A stretch of 64,000 bases of DNA from Chitinophagaceae bacterium (GCA_016786885.1 JAEUVO010000027.1:20406-84405); one strand, 5' to 3'; positions 7,395-16,140 are shown, counted from the first letter of the stretch. Notes: generated by a model from the letters alone, not told the origin. Made by a program: numbers and translations.

Positions 7395-8066
7395 ATGAAT
7401 AAAATTATTAAACTCCTCGTTTGGCCGGTAATGATCATCCCGGCTGTTTATTTAGCCATTGCCTGGAATAAGATCCCCGAAAAAGTGGCCATGTATTTCG
7501 ACCTGAAAGGAAATGTTGACAGGTTTGGCAGTAAGAACGAATTGCTTAGTACGGTGATTATTCTTACAATAACAAATGCGGTGGTTTACCTGATCCTCAC
7601 CAATATTTACCGGATTGACCCCAAAAAATATGCTGCTGAAAACAAAGACAGGCTACAGCGTCTCGCTTCCGGTGTTGTACTTTTCCTCTGTGCCCTGCTT
7701 TGTATGATCATATACAGCAGCTCAAACGGAAATATCAGCTTTAATACAGGTTTTATACTGGCAGCTATGGGCTTGTTATTTGCTTTTGTAGGTAACTATA
7801 TGCACAACATCAAACCCAATTACTTCGCCGGCTTCAGGCTACCATGGGCGTTGGAAAATGAAGAAAACTGGAAAAAAACACATGCCCTCGCCGGAAAACT
7901 CTGGTTTGGCGGTGGTTTACTGCTCGCTGTTACCTGTTTATTTCTTCCTCCGGAAGCAGCATATATCTTTTTCTTTACCGTCATGATAATTATAACAGCT
8001 ATTCCTGTCATATTCTCATTCCGGTTTTACCTGAAACAAAAAAAAGAAACAACTCCCGTAAAATAA
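7395..8066 (+). CDS. sdpI: SdpI-family membrane protein (DUF1648 plus SdpI domain)
   Basis: The start was placed at the ATG two bases after sdpR (MNKIIKLLVWP), giving 223 residues; an in-frame start further upstream lies inside sdpR. The N-terminal DUF1648 part reads IPEKVAMYFDLKGNVDRFGSK, and the SdpI signature FAGFRLPWALENEENWKKTH is clear at about 145-165. Six hydrophobic spans are visible. In Bacillus SdpI gives immunity to a cannibalism toxin and transduces a signal to SdpR; most SdpI relatives occur without a known toxin. No sdpABC genes are in the window. Confidence 0.87.
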   Translation: MNKIIKLLVWPVMIIPAVYLAIAWNKIPEKVAMYFDLKGNVDRFGSKNELLSTVIILTITNAVVYLILTNIYRIDPKKYAAENKDRLQRLASGVVLFLCALLCMIIYSSSNGNISFNTGFILAAMGLLFAFVGNYMHNIKPNYFAGFRLPWALENEENWKKTHALAGKLWFGGGLLLAVTCLFLPPEAAYIFFFTVMIIITAIPVIFSFRFYLKQKKETTPVK

Positions 8067-8164
8067 TATAACAGCAAAAATCCTGTTTTAACTTTGATGC
8101 ATATGTTGTTTCATCTGACTAATGATACAGGATACAAACATTATTTAACAGTAAAAGAAAAATA

Positions 8165-8773
8165 ATTAATTACTTAGCCCACGCATATCTTTCTTTTAAC
8201 CACCCTGAAACACTGGTGGGGAATATGATAAGTGACTTTGTAAAAGGAAAAAGGAAGTTTGATTACCCTCCGGATATTCAAAAAGGAATTGCCCTGCACA
8301 GGGCAATTGATGCTTTTACTGATGAACATGAGATCACAAAAAGGGCAAAAGAGATTTTCCGACCTGCCTATCGGTTATACAGCGGCGCTTTTACAGATGT
8401 GGTGTATGACCATTTCCTTGCAGCTGATGAAAACGAGTTCCCTGAAAATTCATTGCATGATTTTGCCCAATCAGTATATACTACGTTAGACCGGCACACT
8501 CAATGGATGCCGGATCGGTTTGCCGGAATGTTTCCCTACATGAAAGAACAAAACTGGCTGTATCATTACCGCACCCGATGGGGAACAGGTAAAAGCCTGG
8601 GAGGAGTAGTTCGCCGGTCACAATATCTTACTGAAAGTGAGACTGCCTTCCGACTTTTTGAGCAGCACTACCAACTTTTACAGGACTGCTATCGTCATTT
8701 CTGGGCCGCCATCAAGCCTTTTGCTGCGCAAAAGTTTGAAGAGTTACATAATAAAGAAAATTTCACTCTATAA
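8165..8773 (+). CDS. acpH: Acyl carrier protein phosphodiesterase (AcpH type) with an apparent ATT start
   Basis: This family removes the 4'-phosphopantetheine group from holo-ACP. Residues include NMISDFVKGK, GIALHRAIDAFTD and DVVYDHFLA, conserved in AcpH. Members normally begin MNYLAHAYLSF; here the same segment is encoded at 8165-8197 as ATT-AAT-TAC-TTA-GCC, so the initiator appears to be ATT. The frame is closed by TGA at 8123 and holds no ATG, GTG or TTG before a GTG at 8216, which would delete 17 conserved residues including the His of LAHAY. From 8165 the product has 202 residues, close to the E. coli protein. Confidence 0.8.
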   Translation: MNYLAHAYLSFNHPETLVGNMISDFVKGKRKFDYPPDIQKGIALHRAIDAFTDEHEITKRAKEIFRPAYRLYSGAFTDVVYDHFLAADENEFPENSLHDFAQSVYTTLDRHTQWMPDRFAGMFPYMKEQNWLYHYRTRWGTGKSLGGVVRRSQYLTESETAFRLFEQHYQLLQDCYRHFWAAIKPFAAQKFEELHNKENFTL

Positions 8774-8812
8774 AAGGTAACTCCTGAACAAACAAATCGT
8801 TCTATTTTTGCA

Positions 8813-8820
8813 AATAGTCT
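8813..8820 (+). promoter_or_regulatory. Bacteroidota -7 box before the DUF2911 gene
   Basis: TATTTTTG matches TAnnTTTG but ends only 6 bases before the ATG at 8827, which would make the transcript leaderless or nearly so. It may be fortuitous. Confidence 0.35.
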
Positions 8821-8826
8821 TATAAT

Positions 8827-9387
8827 ATGAAAAAAGCCTTTTTATTACTTTTTGTCTTTCAATTATCCCTTATCTGCCTGGTAGCCCAATCCTTACCCCC
8901 TGTAGATAAATCACCGATGGATATGAGTTATTATCCTGCCAATTACCCTGTACTGAAGATCCAGGATAAACTTACAGAGCAGCTTGTTGCCCGGGTAGTG
9001 TACAGCCGTCCGCAAAAAGCTGGCAGAGCCATTTTCGGAGATCTGGTGAAATACGGAGAGGTATGGAGAATAGGTGCTAATGAAGCTACAGAAATTCAAT
9101 TTTTCAGACAGGTAAGAATTGCTGGTAAAAAAATTGCCGCCGGCCGCTACACCTTATTTGCTATAACTAACGAAACCAGCTGGACTTTCATCATCAATAA
9201 AGACACTGATACATGGGGAGCATTTAAATATGATGCCAAAAAAGATGTAGTAAGGTCAACTGTCACGATACAAAAAACTGATGCTGCTCTTGAATCACTG
9301 GCAATGGCCTTTGAAAAAGCCACCGGAGGTTTTAACCTGGTGGTGGCGTGGGACAATATCAAGGCTTCCTTACCAATAACCTTCTAA
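8827..9387 (+). CDS. DUF2911 periplasmic protein, copy 1
   Basis: A signal peptide (about 1-20, ending LVAQS) is followed by SPMDMSYYPANYP and the DUF2911 core ARVVYSRPQKAGRAIFG, GEVWRIGANEATEI, GRYTLFAI and FIINKDTDTWGAF. DUF2911 proteins are small beta-rich exported proteins of Bacteroidota with no established activity. The next gene is a lipoprotein paralogue starting 11 bases after this stop, so the two form an operon and probably arose by tandem duplication. The length of 186 residues is typical. Confidence 0.87.
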   Translation: MKKAFLLLFVFQLSLICLVAQSLPPVDKSPMDMSYYPANYPVLKIQDKLTEQLVARVVYSRPQKAGRAIFGDLVKYGEVWRIGANEATEIQFFRQVRIAGKKIAAGRYTLFAITNETSWTFIINKDTDTWGAFKYDAKKDVVRSTVTIQKTDAALESLAMAFEKATGGFNLVVAWDNIKASLPITF

Positions 9388-9398
9388 CCAGTTACTAT

Positions 9399-10037
9399 AT
9401 GAGAATTCCCGGTATATTATTATTTTTTTGTTTCCTGCTGTTTGCCTGCAATAACAAAGAAGAAAACAACCATACCAGCACTATTAAAATGGTAAGCACT
9501 GACAGTTCAGCGCCAGGCCGGGCAGAAAGACCTTCCATTAACCCTTATGCCGGCATTGATGTGTCCCCGATGGATATGAGTTATTACCCGGTAGATTATC
9601 CAAAACTGAAGATGGCCAAGTCAGTCACTATCCCACCACTTGCAAGAGTGATATACAGCCGTCCGCATCTGCAGGGCCGCCATATTTTTCATGAAGTACT
9701 AAAATACGATGAGCCATGGAGGCTTGGTGCCAATGAAGCAACAGAACTTGATCTTTATAAGGATGCCAGCATACAGGATAAAAAAATAAAAGCCGGCAGG
9801 TATATTATTTATTGTATCCCTCATAAAGATAACTGGACCATTGCTATCAATTCCAATATCGACAGCTGGGGCCTTGAACCCGATGCTGCAAAAGATGTGG
9901 CCCGGTTTACAGTGCCCGTCGTCAAGACAAATAATTCTCTTGAATATTTTACCATAGTTTTTGAGGACAATAACAATACAGCCAATTTGTTGATGGCATG
10001 GGATGATGCTGAGGTTCGCCTGCCTTTTAAGTTCTGA
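9399..10037 (+). CDS. DUF2911 lipoprotein, copy 2
   Basis: The start was set at the ATG 11 bases after copy 1, giving 212 residues; a longer frame would run back into the previous gene. The N-terminus MRIPGILLFFCFLLFAC is a lipoprotein signal with Cys17 as lipidation site, then a linker of about 45 residues. The DUF2911 core repeats that of copy 1: SPMDMSYYPVDYPKLK, ARVIYSRPHLQGRHIF, EPWRLGANEATEL, GRYIIYCIP. Copy 1 is soluble-secreted while copy 2 is anchored, suggesting the pair works at different places or as a complex (inference). Confidence 0.87.
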   Translation: MRIPGILLFFCFLLFACNNKEENNHTSTIKMVSTDSSAPGRAERPSINPYAGIDVSPMDMSYYPVDYPKLKMAKSVTIPPLARVIYSRPHLQGRHIFHEVLKYDEPWRLGANEATELDLYKDASIQDKKIKAGRYIIYCIPHKDNWTIAINSNIDSWGLEPDAAKDVARFTVPVVKTNNSLEYFTIVFEDNNNTANLLMAWDDAEVRLPFKF

Positions 10038-10080
10038 TCTTTTATCTCTGCTGCCGGAAATTATTTTAGATATTTACAGC

Positions 10081-11928
10081 ATGTGCGGTATAGCAGGCAT
10101 AATTCAACTTTCTTCTTCTACTTATACAAAAGAAACACTGGCAAAAATGACTGGTGCCCTGATCCATCGTGGACCGGACGGAGAAGGCCTGTGGCAGAAT
10201 GAAACAACTACCATGCTTCTTGGTCACCGGCGCCTTTCAATCATCGATCTTAGCGAAGCCGGACATCAGCCCATGCAATACCTGAACCGGTACACCATTA
10301 TTCATAACGGAGAGATATACAACTATATTGAATTAAGAGAAGAGCTACAAAAAAAAGGTTACTCTTTCCGGTCACAAACAGACACAGAAGTAATAGTCGC
10401 CTCCTACGATTGCTGGAAAGACAACTGTGTTGATCATTTTGACGGCATGTTTGCCTTTGCAATATGGGATGAAAGCAAAAGGGAGTTGTTTGCAGCAAGA
10501 GATCGTTTTGGAGAAAAACCTTTCTTTTATTTTTTTGACGGGCACTGTTTATTATTTGCCTCTGAAATGAAAGCATTATGGGCGGCAGGTATTGAAAAAA
10601 AGCTGAATCAGAAAATGCTTTTCAATTTCATTACGATCGGCTATACTGATAACCCGGCAAAGCCTGATGAAACCTTTTATGAAGGCATAGCCAAATTGCC
10701 CGCAGCTTCAATATTGAAATTTTCTTTCCTCTATTTTCAATTCACTGTTCAGCGTTATTGGGATATTGACCTGACAGTTCAACACAAAAAAATCTCCGAT
10801 GAAGCAGCTACTGAACAGTTCACTCAACTCTTCAATACTTCTGTAAAAAGAAGATTAAGAAGCGATGTGCCAGTCGGCACTTCTTTAAGTGGAGGATTAG
10901 ACAGCTCATCTATTACCGCTTTGATCTCTGATACAGGTACTGCAAATCAAAGTCATTTATGCTTTACTGCTTCATTCCCGGGCTTTGAGAAGGATGAATC
11001 TGCTTTCTCCAAGTTAGTAGCAGATAATTTTAATCTGCGGCAGGTGATGACGGAAGTAACAGCAACAGAAATACTTAACGACTGGAATAAGCTCTGTTAT
11101 CACCAGGAAGAGCCTTTTGGCTCAGCCAGTATTTATGCCCAGTACAAAATATTTGAGCTGGCCAGTCAACATAATATAAAAGTATTACTGGATGGACAAG
11201 GCGCAGATGAAACACTTGCCGGTTACCATAAATACTATAAATGGTACTGGCAGGAGCTTTTCAGAAAAGGGAAACTGTCCGGAAGGAAGGAGCTTTCTGC
11301 TGCAAGAGAGTTAGGTATTAATGAGCCCTTTACCTGGCAAAATAAAATTGCTGCCTGGTTCCCGTCATTTGCCAGTATCGTTATGGAACGGCAGTATTTA
11401 CTAAACGCCATACGGCATAAGGATCTTACGAAAGACTTTGTGCAATTACAAAGTAAAGAAGCCTATTACTGTCCGCCAGATCACTTTGATCTGAACGGAG
11501 TCTTGTATTTTAATACCTGTATACATGGATTGGAAGAACTGCTCCGCTATGCCGATAGAAATTCTATGGCACATGGAAGAGAGGTCAGGCTGCCTTTCCT
11601 GTCTCATGAATTGGTCGAATTTGTTTTCTCACTTCCCTCCCATTTCAAAATAAGAAATGGCTGGACTAAATGGCTGTTGCGGGAAAGTGTAAAAGGCCTT
11701 TTGCCGGAATCAATCACATGGCGAAAAGATAAAGTGGGCTTTGAGCCGCCGCAAAAAGACTGGATGGCAAAACCAGCTTTCCAGGATCTTATACAGGAAG
11801 CAAAAAGAAAGCTGGTAACAGAAAAAATACTCAATAAAGAAGTTTTGGATAAAAAGATTGTTCCGTTATCTTCTCATGAGGCTGATAATTACGACTGGCG
11901 ATATTTAACTGCAGCTGCCTGCCTGTAA
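10081..11928 (+). CDS. asnB: Asparagine synthase (glutamine-hydrolysing)
   Basis: The enzyme makes asparagine from aspartate, ATP and glutamine. The start MCGIAGII leaves Cys2 as the N-terminal nucleophile after Met removal, which fixes the ATG at 10081 over longer upstream frames. The glutaminase domain covers about 1-215 (HRGPDGEG, HNGEIYNY, RDRFGEKP), and the synthetase domain carries the PP-loop SGGLDSS at 270-276 and LLDGQGADETLAGYHKY. The length of 615 residues is normal. Similar proteins also occur in exopolysaccharide loci, but no such genes adjoin here, so amino acid metabolism is the simpler reading. Confidence 0.92.
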   Translation: MCGIAGIIQLSSSTYTKETLAKMTGALIHRGPDGEGLWQNETTTMLLGHRRLSIIDLSEAGHQPMQYLNRYTIIHNGEIYNYIELREELQKKGYSFRSQTDTEVIVASYDCWKDNCVDHFDGMFAFAIWDESKRELFAARDRFGEKPFFYFFDGHCLLFASEMKALWAAGIEKKLNQKMLFNFITIGYTDNPAKPDETFYEGIAKLPAASILKFSFLYFQFTVQRYWDIDLTVQHKKISDEAATEQFTQLFNTSVKRRLRSDVPVGTSLSGGLDSSSITALISDTGTANQSHLCFTASFPGFEKDESAFSKLVADNFNLRQVMTEVTATEILNDWNKLCYHQEEPFGSASIYAQYKIFELASQHNIKVLLDGQGADETLAGYHKYYKWYWQELFRKGKLSGRKELSAARELGINEPFTWQNKIAAWFPSFASIVMERQYLLNAIRHKDLTKDFVQLQSKEAYYCPPDHFDLNGVLYFNTCIHGLEELLRYADRNSMAHGREVRLPFLSHELVEFVFSLPSHFKIRNGWTKWLLRESVKGLLPESITWRKDKVGFEPPQKDWMAKPAFQDLIQEAKRKLVTEKILNKEVLDKKIVPLSSHEADNYDWRYLTAAACL

Positions 11929-11937
11929 CTACAAAAA

Positions 11938-11961
11938 ATCGTCCTTCAGTTGAAGGACGAT
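11938..11961 (-). terminator. Terminator for the PepSY-like gene at 11970, just after asnB
   Basis: ATCGTCCTTCA and TGAAGGACGAT pair perfectly over 11 bases with a 2-base gap at the turn. On the minus strand it is followed by TTTTTT; on the plus strand there is no T-run, so it serves mainly the minus gene. Confidence 0.8.
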
Positions 11962-11969
11962 CTGTAAAA

Positions 11970-12431
11970 TCAGAAAGCAGTTTTCTCTGCCGGCTCTCCT
12001 CTTTTCAATTTTTGAGTTTGCTCCATATTACCGTACGGATCAGATTTAATCCAGTACCAATGTTTCTCATCCTTGAGTACTATATGAAATGACACTTCAT
12101 TATCGTTCACAATTTCAGTTATTCCGAATACCTGCTTGTTCTCATATCTTGTTTTCACTTTTGCAAGGATGTTTGATGGAAGATTCTTTTCAGTGTAATA
12201 GCGAACTGTTTGCAGCAGGCTTCCGTCATCTGCATAAATTGCCCTGACAGCGATCTCACTTATCTTGAAATCTGCCTGGTAACAGTTTTCCTTTTCCTGC
12301 CATTTTACATTTTCGGCTTCTGAAAAGGTCTCATTGAATGCTTTTATTACTTTTTCATTTACTTCAGGTGGTGTAGTGGCTGCGGCTGATAATACTACCA
12401 ATAAAGCAGTAAGGAGCAATACATTTTTCAT
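11970..12431 (-). CDS. PepSY-like (DUF2874/BLIP-like) periplasmic protein, copy 3
   Basis: The signal peptide spans about 1-18 and the mature part follows the pattern of the genes at 5756 and 6411: helix VIKAFNETFSEAENVKW, CYQADFKISEIAVRAIY, DDGSLLQTVRYY, helix LPSNILAKVKTRYENKQVF, and strands VSFHIVLKDEKHWYWIKSD. It shares the ADDG/EEGxLL turn and a C-terminal QKLKR like copy 1 (QKLKK). Its separation from the other copies by 5 kb indicates either an old duplication or independent family members. Function unknown. Confidence 0.75.
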   Translation of the reverse strand: MKNVLLLTALLVVLSAAATTPPEVNEKVIKAFNETFSEAENVKWQEKENCYQADFKISEIAVRAIYADDGSLLQTVRYYTEKNLPSNILAKVKTRYENKQVFGITEIVNDNEVSFHIVLKDEKHWYWIKSDPYGNMEQTQKLKRGEPAEKTAF

Positions 12432-12739
12432 GGCTTTACAATTTTATGATTAATGACTGATTTCAATAAAAAGTTACTATCAGTATCCGCCGGTAACAAG
12501 CCGTTTTCGATGATTGGTTACCTTTCAATTCATTTACTGCAGTGTATTAATATATACAGTTAGCTGAAGAAGGATAAAAGGATATTAAATAAGCTTTTTC
12601 TACTGCTGAAGCATGATTTCATTTTTCAATAGGTTACTTAAAAATAATTGTTAAAGAAAAATTGATACGGATGAGTGGTAATTAATGTAAAGGGCTGTTT
12701 GCCCGATATTTCACATCTTTGCACCCTTAATAACTATTT
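12432..12739. other. Divergent intergenic region (308 bases)
   Basis: This AT-rich gap separates the PepSY-like gene from the cystathionine-type gene. A near-consensus -7 box CATCTTTG lies at 12714-12721 facing the latter, and TAACTTTT (12476-12469, minus strand) faces the former. No open frame with coding character, RNA gene or clear riboswitch structure was seen. Confidence 0.4.
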
Positions 12740-13879
12740 ATGAAGCCTGCCACAAAGTTTATACATGCCGGTGCAGAACCAGATCCCTCTACCGGTTCAA
12801 TTATGACCCCTATTTTCCAAACTTCCACTTATGTGCAGGAAGCACCGGGGGTTAATAAAGGTTTTGAATATGCCCGCAGCCAGAACCCAACCCGTAAAGC
12901 ATTGGAAGAAGCGTTGGCAATAATTGAGAATGGAAAATTTGGTCTAGCATTCAGCAGTGGTGTGGCGGCTACAGATGCCGTTATAAAATTATTAACTCCG
13001 GGAGATGAAGTGATCTGTGCGAATGATATGTATGGCGGTACTTATCGTTTATTCACCAAAGTATTTGAACGGTTTGGTATCGTTTTTAAATATGTGGACA
13101 CAACAAATACAAAGAATGTGTCAGATGCCGTGACCTTAAAAACAAAACTGGTATGGTTGGAAACCCCCACCAATCCATTGATGAACATTACAGATATTGC
13201 TGCAATCGCTTCTGTTACCAAAGGGAAGAATATACTGTTGGCAGTAGATAACACTTTTGCTTCCCCTGCACTGCAAAATCCACTGGACCTTGGTGCTGAT
13301 ATAGTAATGCACTCTGTTACCAAGTATCTCGGGGGACACAGTGATGTGATACAAGGCGCCCTTATTATGAATGATGCGGACTTAAGGGAAAAATTATATT
13401 TCATTCAAAAAAGTTGCGGAGCAGTGCCCGGACCAATGGACTGCTTTCTTGTATTAAGAGGAATAAAGACATTAGGGGTGCGGATGAAAGCTCATTGTGA
13501 GAATGGTGCAAAAATCGCCAATTGGCTCCGCCATCACTCAAAAGTTGGCAAAGTGTATTGGCCCGGCTTCGAAGATCATCCGGGTTATGCAGTGGCTAAA
13601 AAACAGATGAAAGATTTTGGCGGCATGATCTCTTTTGAACTAAAAAATGACAGTGTAGAAGAAGCAAAAAGGGTATTGTCCTCCACTCATCTTTTTTCAT
13701 TAGCAGAAAGCCTGGGAGGTGTTGAATCCCTCATCAATCATCCGGCCAGCATGACCCATGCATCTATTCCGAGGGAAGAAAGAATAAAGAATGGTTTGTC
13801 TGATTCTTTGATAAGATTAAGTGTGGGCATTGAAGATGCAGATGATTTGATTGAAGATTTAAAGAAAGCCATTGGTTAG
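12740..13879 (+). CDS. Cystathionine gamma-synthase/gamma-lyase family PLP enzyme
   Basis: This is a cytosolic PLP enzyme of the trans-sulfuration family. Motifs are YARSQNPTRKALE, FSSGVAATDAV, NDMYGGTYRLF, VWLETPTNP, AVDNTFASP and SVTKYLGGHSD with Lys195 as the PLP-binding lysine, then ESLGGVESLINHPASMTHA near the C-terminus. Sequence alone does not separate gamma-synthase (methionine synthesis) from gamma-lyase (cysteine synthesis or breakdown). The length of 379 residues is typical. The TIGR02757 gene follows 11 bases later and is probably cotranscribed, without an obvious metabolic link. Confidence 0.92.
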   Translation: MKPATKFIHAGAEPDPSTGSIMTPIFQTSTYVQEAPGVNKGFEYARSQNPTRKALEEALAIIENGKFGLAFSSGVAATDAVIKLLTPGDEVICANDMYGGTYRLFTKVFERFGIVFKYVDTTNTKNVSDAVTLKTKLVWLETPTNPLMNITDIAAIASVTKGKNILLAVDNTFASPALQNPLDLGADIVMHSVTKYLGGHSDVIQGALIMNDADLREKLYFIQKSCGAVPGPMDCFLVLRGIKTLGVRMKAHCENGAKIANWLRHHSKVGKVYWPGFEDHPGYAVAKKQMKDFGGMISFELKNDSVEEAKRVLSSTHLFSLAESLGGVESLINHPASMTHASIPREERIKNGLSDSLIRLSVGIEDADDLIEDLKKAIG

Positions 13880-13890
13880 TTAATGATATA

Positions 13891-14673
13891 ATGAAAGAAA
13901 GAGATTTAAAAGAATTTATTAACAGTAAGGTTGATTTATATAATCAACCTTCTTTTATTAAAAATGACCCTATCTCTGTACCTCATCTTTTCACCAAAAA
14001 ACAGGATATCGAGATCGCCGGTTTCTTTGCAGCCATTTTTGCCTGGGGCAACCGGACAACGATCATCAACAAGGCTACCGAACTGATGCAGTTGATGGAT
14101 ATGTCGCCTTATGAATTTTGTCTGAACCATGATTCGAACGGATTAAAAAGATTAATGGGATTTAAACATCGTACATTTAATGACACCGACCTGTTTTATT
14201 TCGTTGAATTCTTTAAACACCATTACAAACAGTATAAAAGCCTGGAAAATGCTTTTACCAGGCATGGCAATAATGTTGAAGAAATGCTAACCGGTTTTCA
14301 TGACTATTTTTTTTCGTTGGATGACGTTCCGGTAAGAACCAAAAAACATATTGCCACTCCGGAGAGAAAATCCACCTGCAAAAGACTGAATATGTTCCTT
14401 CGCTGGATGGTACGGCAAGACGATAAAGGGGTTGATTTTGGGTTATGGAAAAAAATCTCTCCTTCACAGCTTATTTGCCCCATTGATCTGCATGTGGCAA
14501 GAGTAGCCCGCCGTTTACATCTCATTCAACGAAAGCAAACCGACTGGCAAACTGCATTGGAGCTAACGAATTACCTCCGAACTTTGGATAAAAATGATCC
14601 GGTGAAATATGATTTTGCACTATTTGGACTTGGCGCTATAGAACCACGATTAAAAGGATTTAAATTGAGCTAG
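13891..14673 (+). CDS. TIGR02757 family protein (DUF2400)
   Basis: The 260-residue protein carries the family segments IEIAGFFAAIFAWGNRTTI, RTFNDTDLFYFVEFF, KRLNMFLRWMVRQDDKGVDFGLW and the C-terminal YDFALFGLGA. The motif with ICPIDLHVARVARRLHL resembles a helix-hairpin-helix region, which has led to suggestions of a distant link to DNA glycosylase-like folds; that is family-level speculation. The family is widespread in Bacteroidota and otherwise uncharacterised. It sits 11 bases after the PLP enzyme and overlaps the next gene by one base (TAGTG). Confidence 0.88.
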   Translation: MKERDLKEFINSKVDLYNQPSFIKNDPISVPHLFTKKQDIEIAGFFAAIFAWGNRTTIINKATELMQLMDMSPYEFCLNHDSNGLKRLMGFKHRTFNDTDLFYFVEFFKHHYKQYKSLENAFTRHGNNVEEMLTGFHDYFFSLDDVPVRTKKHIATPERKSTCKRLNMFLRWMVRQDDKGVDFGLWKKISPSQLICPIDLHVARVARRLHLIQRKQTDWQTALELTNYLRTLDKNDPVKYDFALFGLGAIEPRLKGFKLS

Positions 14674-14999
14674 TGGAAAAAGAAACAACATTACTAACCC
14701 AGGCTTTACAAAAAGACCTTAGCCTTGTGCCTTTACCAAACTCATCGTTTGAACAACTAAGGTCATCTCTTGCCAGCCATATCAATCACCTTATAAACCA
14801 TGATTTTGAAAAGCTGGTCTTTTATCTCTATCGAATTGATGTGGATGAAGCAAGGATGAGAGCATTGCTGGCGCACAAAGAAGGTAATGATGCTCCCGTG
14901 CTAATTGCCGATCTGATCATTGAACGGCAATTACAAAAAATAAAAAGCCGGAGGACATCAGCTAAAAATGAAGATATCCCGGATGAAGAAAAGTGGTAG
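14673..14999 (+). CDS. Small conserved protein, GTG start, coupled to the TIGR02757 gene
   Basis: The 108-residue product starts at GTG 14673, whose G is the last base of the upstream TAG, so translation is probably coupled. Most of the sequence is helical (SFEQLRSSLASHINHLI, FEKLVFYLYRIDVDEARMRALL, LIADLIIERQLQKIKSRR) and ends in an acidic tail. There is no signal peptide or membrane span. I recognise it only as a type often found in Bacteroidota genomes; function unknown. Confidence 0.75.
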   Translation: MEKETTLLTQALQKDLSLVPLPNSSFEQLRSSLASHINHLINHDFEKLVFYLYRIDVDEARMRALLAHKEGNDAPVLIADLIIERQLQKIKSRRTSAKNEDIPDEEKW

Positions 15000-15041
15000 A
15001 TTCATAAACTTAGTTACAAAAAGACTTAATCAAGCCGGATG

Positions 15042-16073
15042 CTATTCCAGCTTCGTACTTCCCAGCAACTCTGCATACATATCAATTTTATGAAACTGGT
15101 AAGCCTTATCAAAAATAGCCTCAACTGATAATGCCGTATTGGAAGAAACTTCATCCTTATTCGTTAATAGTCTAAGATGCTTCTGGCTTTGTGTATACTT
15201 ATTGGTTTTATTAATCACATTCGTCTTCTCCAATATCTCGCCAGCTATATTCAATAAGTTTTCACTGCTCAGTCCATCAGCGATTCCGTTTAAATTCAAT
15301 TTACTCAATTGCACCACACTGTCAAGTCCAATTATTTTTGCCAGTTCCCCGATCCGTTCTGTATCCGGAAACACTGGTGCAATATCTTTATTGGTCGTAT
15401 ACCTTTCACCTGCAGGGAATTTTTCTTCTATATCCTGTACAAAAGCTGCATTGCCTGCTGCTGGTGCACCAAAAGTGATGAGCTGAAGGTTAATCTTCTT
15501 GTCAGCAGGTAATTCATTTTTCAGGTAACCAGCTAATGGGTAAGCCAGGTTACCTCCCAGGCTGTGTCCCGTGATAACAATACTGGCATGAGCCGGAATT
15601 TTTTGTTCAATGAATTCTTTTATGTTCAGCCCCGTTGTATTATCCTTTAGCAGCAATAGATTTTGAAAACCTGTCCAGGCGCCATTGCTTATATAGGCCT
15701 CCTTAACAGTATCTGTATAGTTCCATGATTTTATACGGAATATATTTAAGTCCTGCAGGATAAAATTCTGGAAGCCTTCATTACTGAATTCAAGAACGGA
15801 TCCTCTTATAACGAGAGAGTATTGTTCTGTAGTCTTATTTTTTGCAATAATGGCATAATTACCATTTACAGCCCTGGGCAAAAACACAACTTCATATAGC
15901 GGAGCATACTTTTCAAAAGCCACAACAGTGCTATCCTTGTATATAAGCTGGTTCAGCCGTACTACCTCTTTAGCCGCTAAAAAAGGGGCATCAGATTGTT
16001 TTGTTTTACCAGACTGACAGGCAACCAGGCTAATAACAAAAAAGAAAACTAAAATAGGTCCTGCTTTTCTCAT
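15042..16073 (-). CDS. Lipase (class 3)-like lipoprotein
   Basis: The N-terminus MRKAGPILVFFFVISLVAC is a lipoprotein signal with Cys19 lipidated. The core has the alpha/beta-hydrolase nucleophile elbow GHSLGG with Ser171, then LQLITFGAPAAGN and IAPVFPD, which supplies a candidate catalytic Asp, in the order of class 3 (triacylglycerol) lipases. A histidine in the KHLRLL region near 310 could complete the triad. Probably an outer-membrane-anchored esterase or lipase; substrate unknown. It is transcribed alone, convergent to the preceding plus-strand genes. Confidence 0.82.
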   Translation of the reverse strand: MRKAGPILVFFFVISLVACQSGKTKQSDAPFLAAKEVVRLNQLIYKDSTVVAFEKYAPLYEVVFLPRAVNGNYAIIAKNKTTEQYSLVIRGSVLEFSNEGFQNFILQDLNIFRIKSWNYTDTVKEAYISNGAWTGFQNLLLLKDNTTGLNIKEFIEQKIPAHASIVITGHSLGGNLAYPLAGYLKNELPADKKINLQLITFGAPAAGNAAFVQDIEEKFPAGERYTTNKDIAPVFPDTERIGELAKIIGLDSVVQLSKLNLNGIADGLSSENLLNIAGEILEKTNVINKTNKYTQSQKHLRLLTNKDEVSSNTALSVEAIFDKAYQFHKIDMYAELLGSTKLE

Positions 16074-16140
16074 GCACTTCTTTTAATTAAAAATCCCGTC
16101 AGTAATTCCAACGGGATATAAAGTTAATCTTAAAAATATT

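Noticed and set aside
7129..8066. sdpRI as part of a toxin-immunity locus
   Set aside because: No sdpA, sdpB or sdpC-like gene lies nearby; SdpI relatives often occur without toxin genes.
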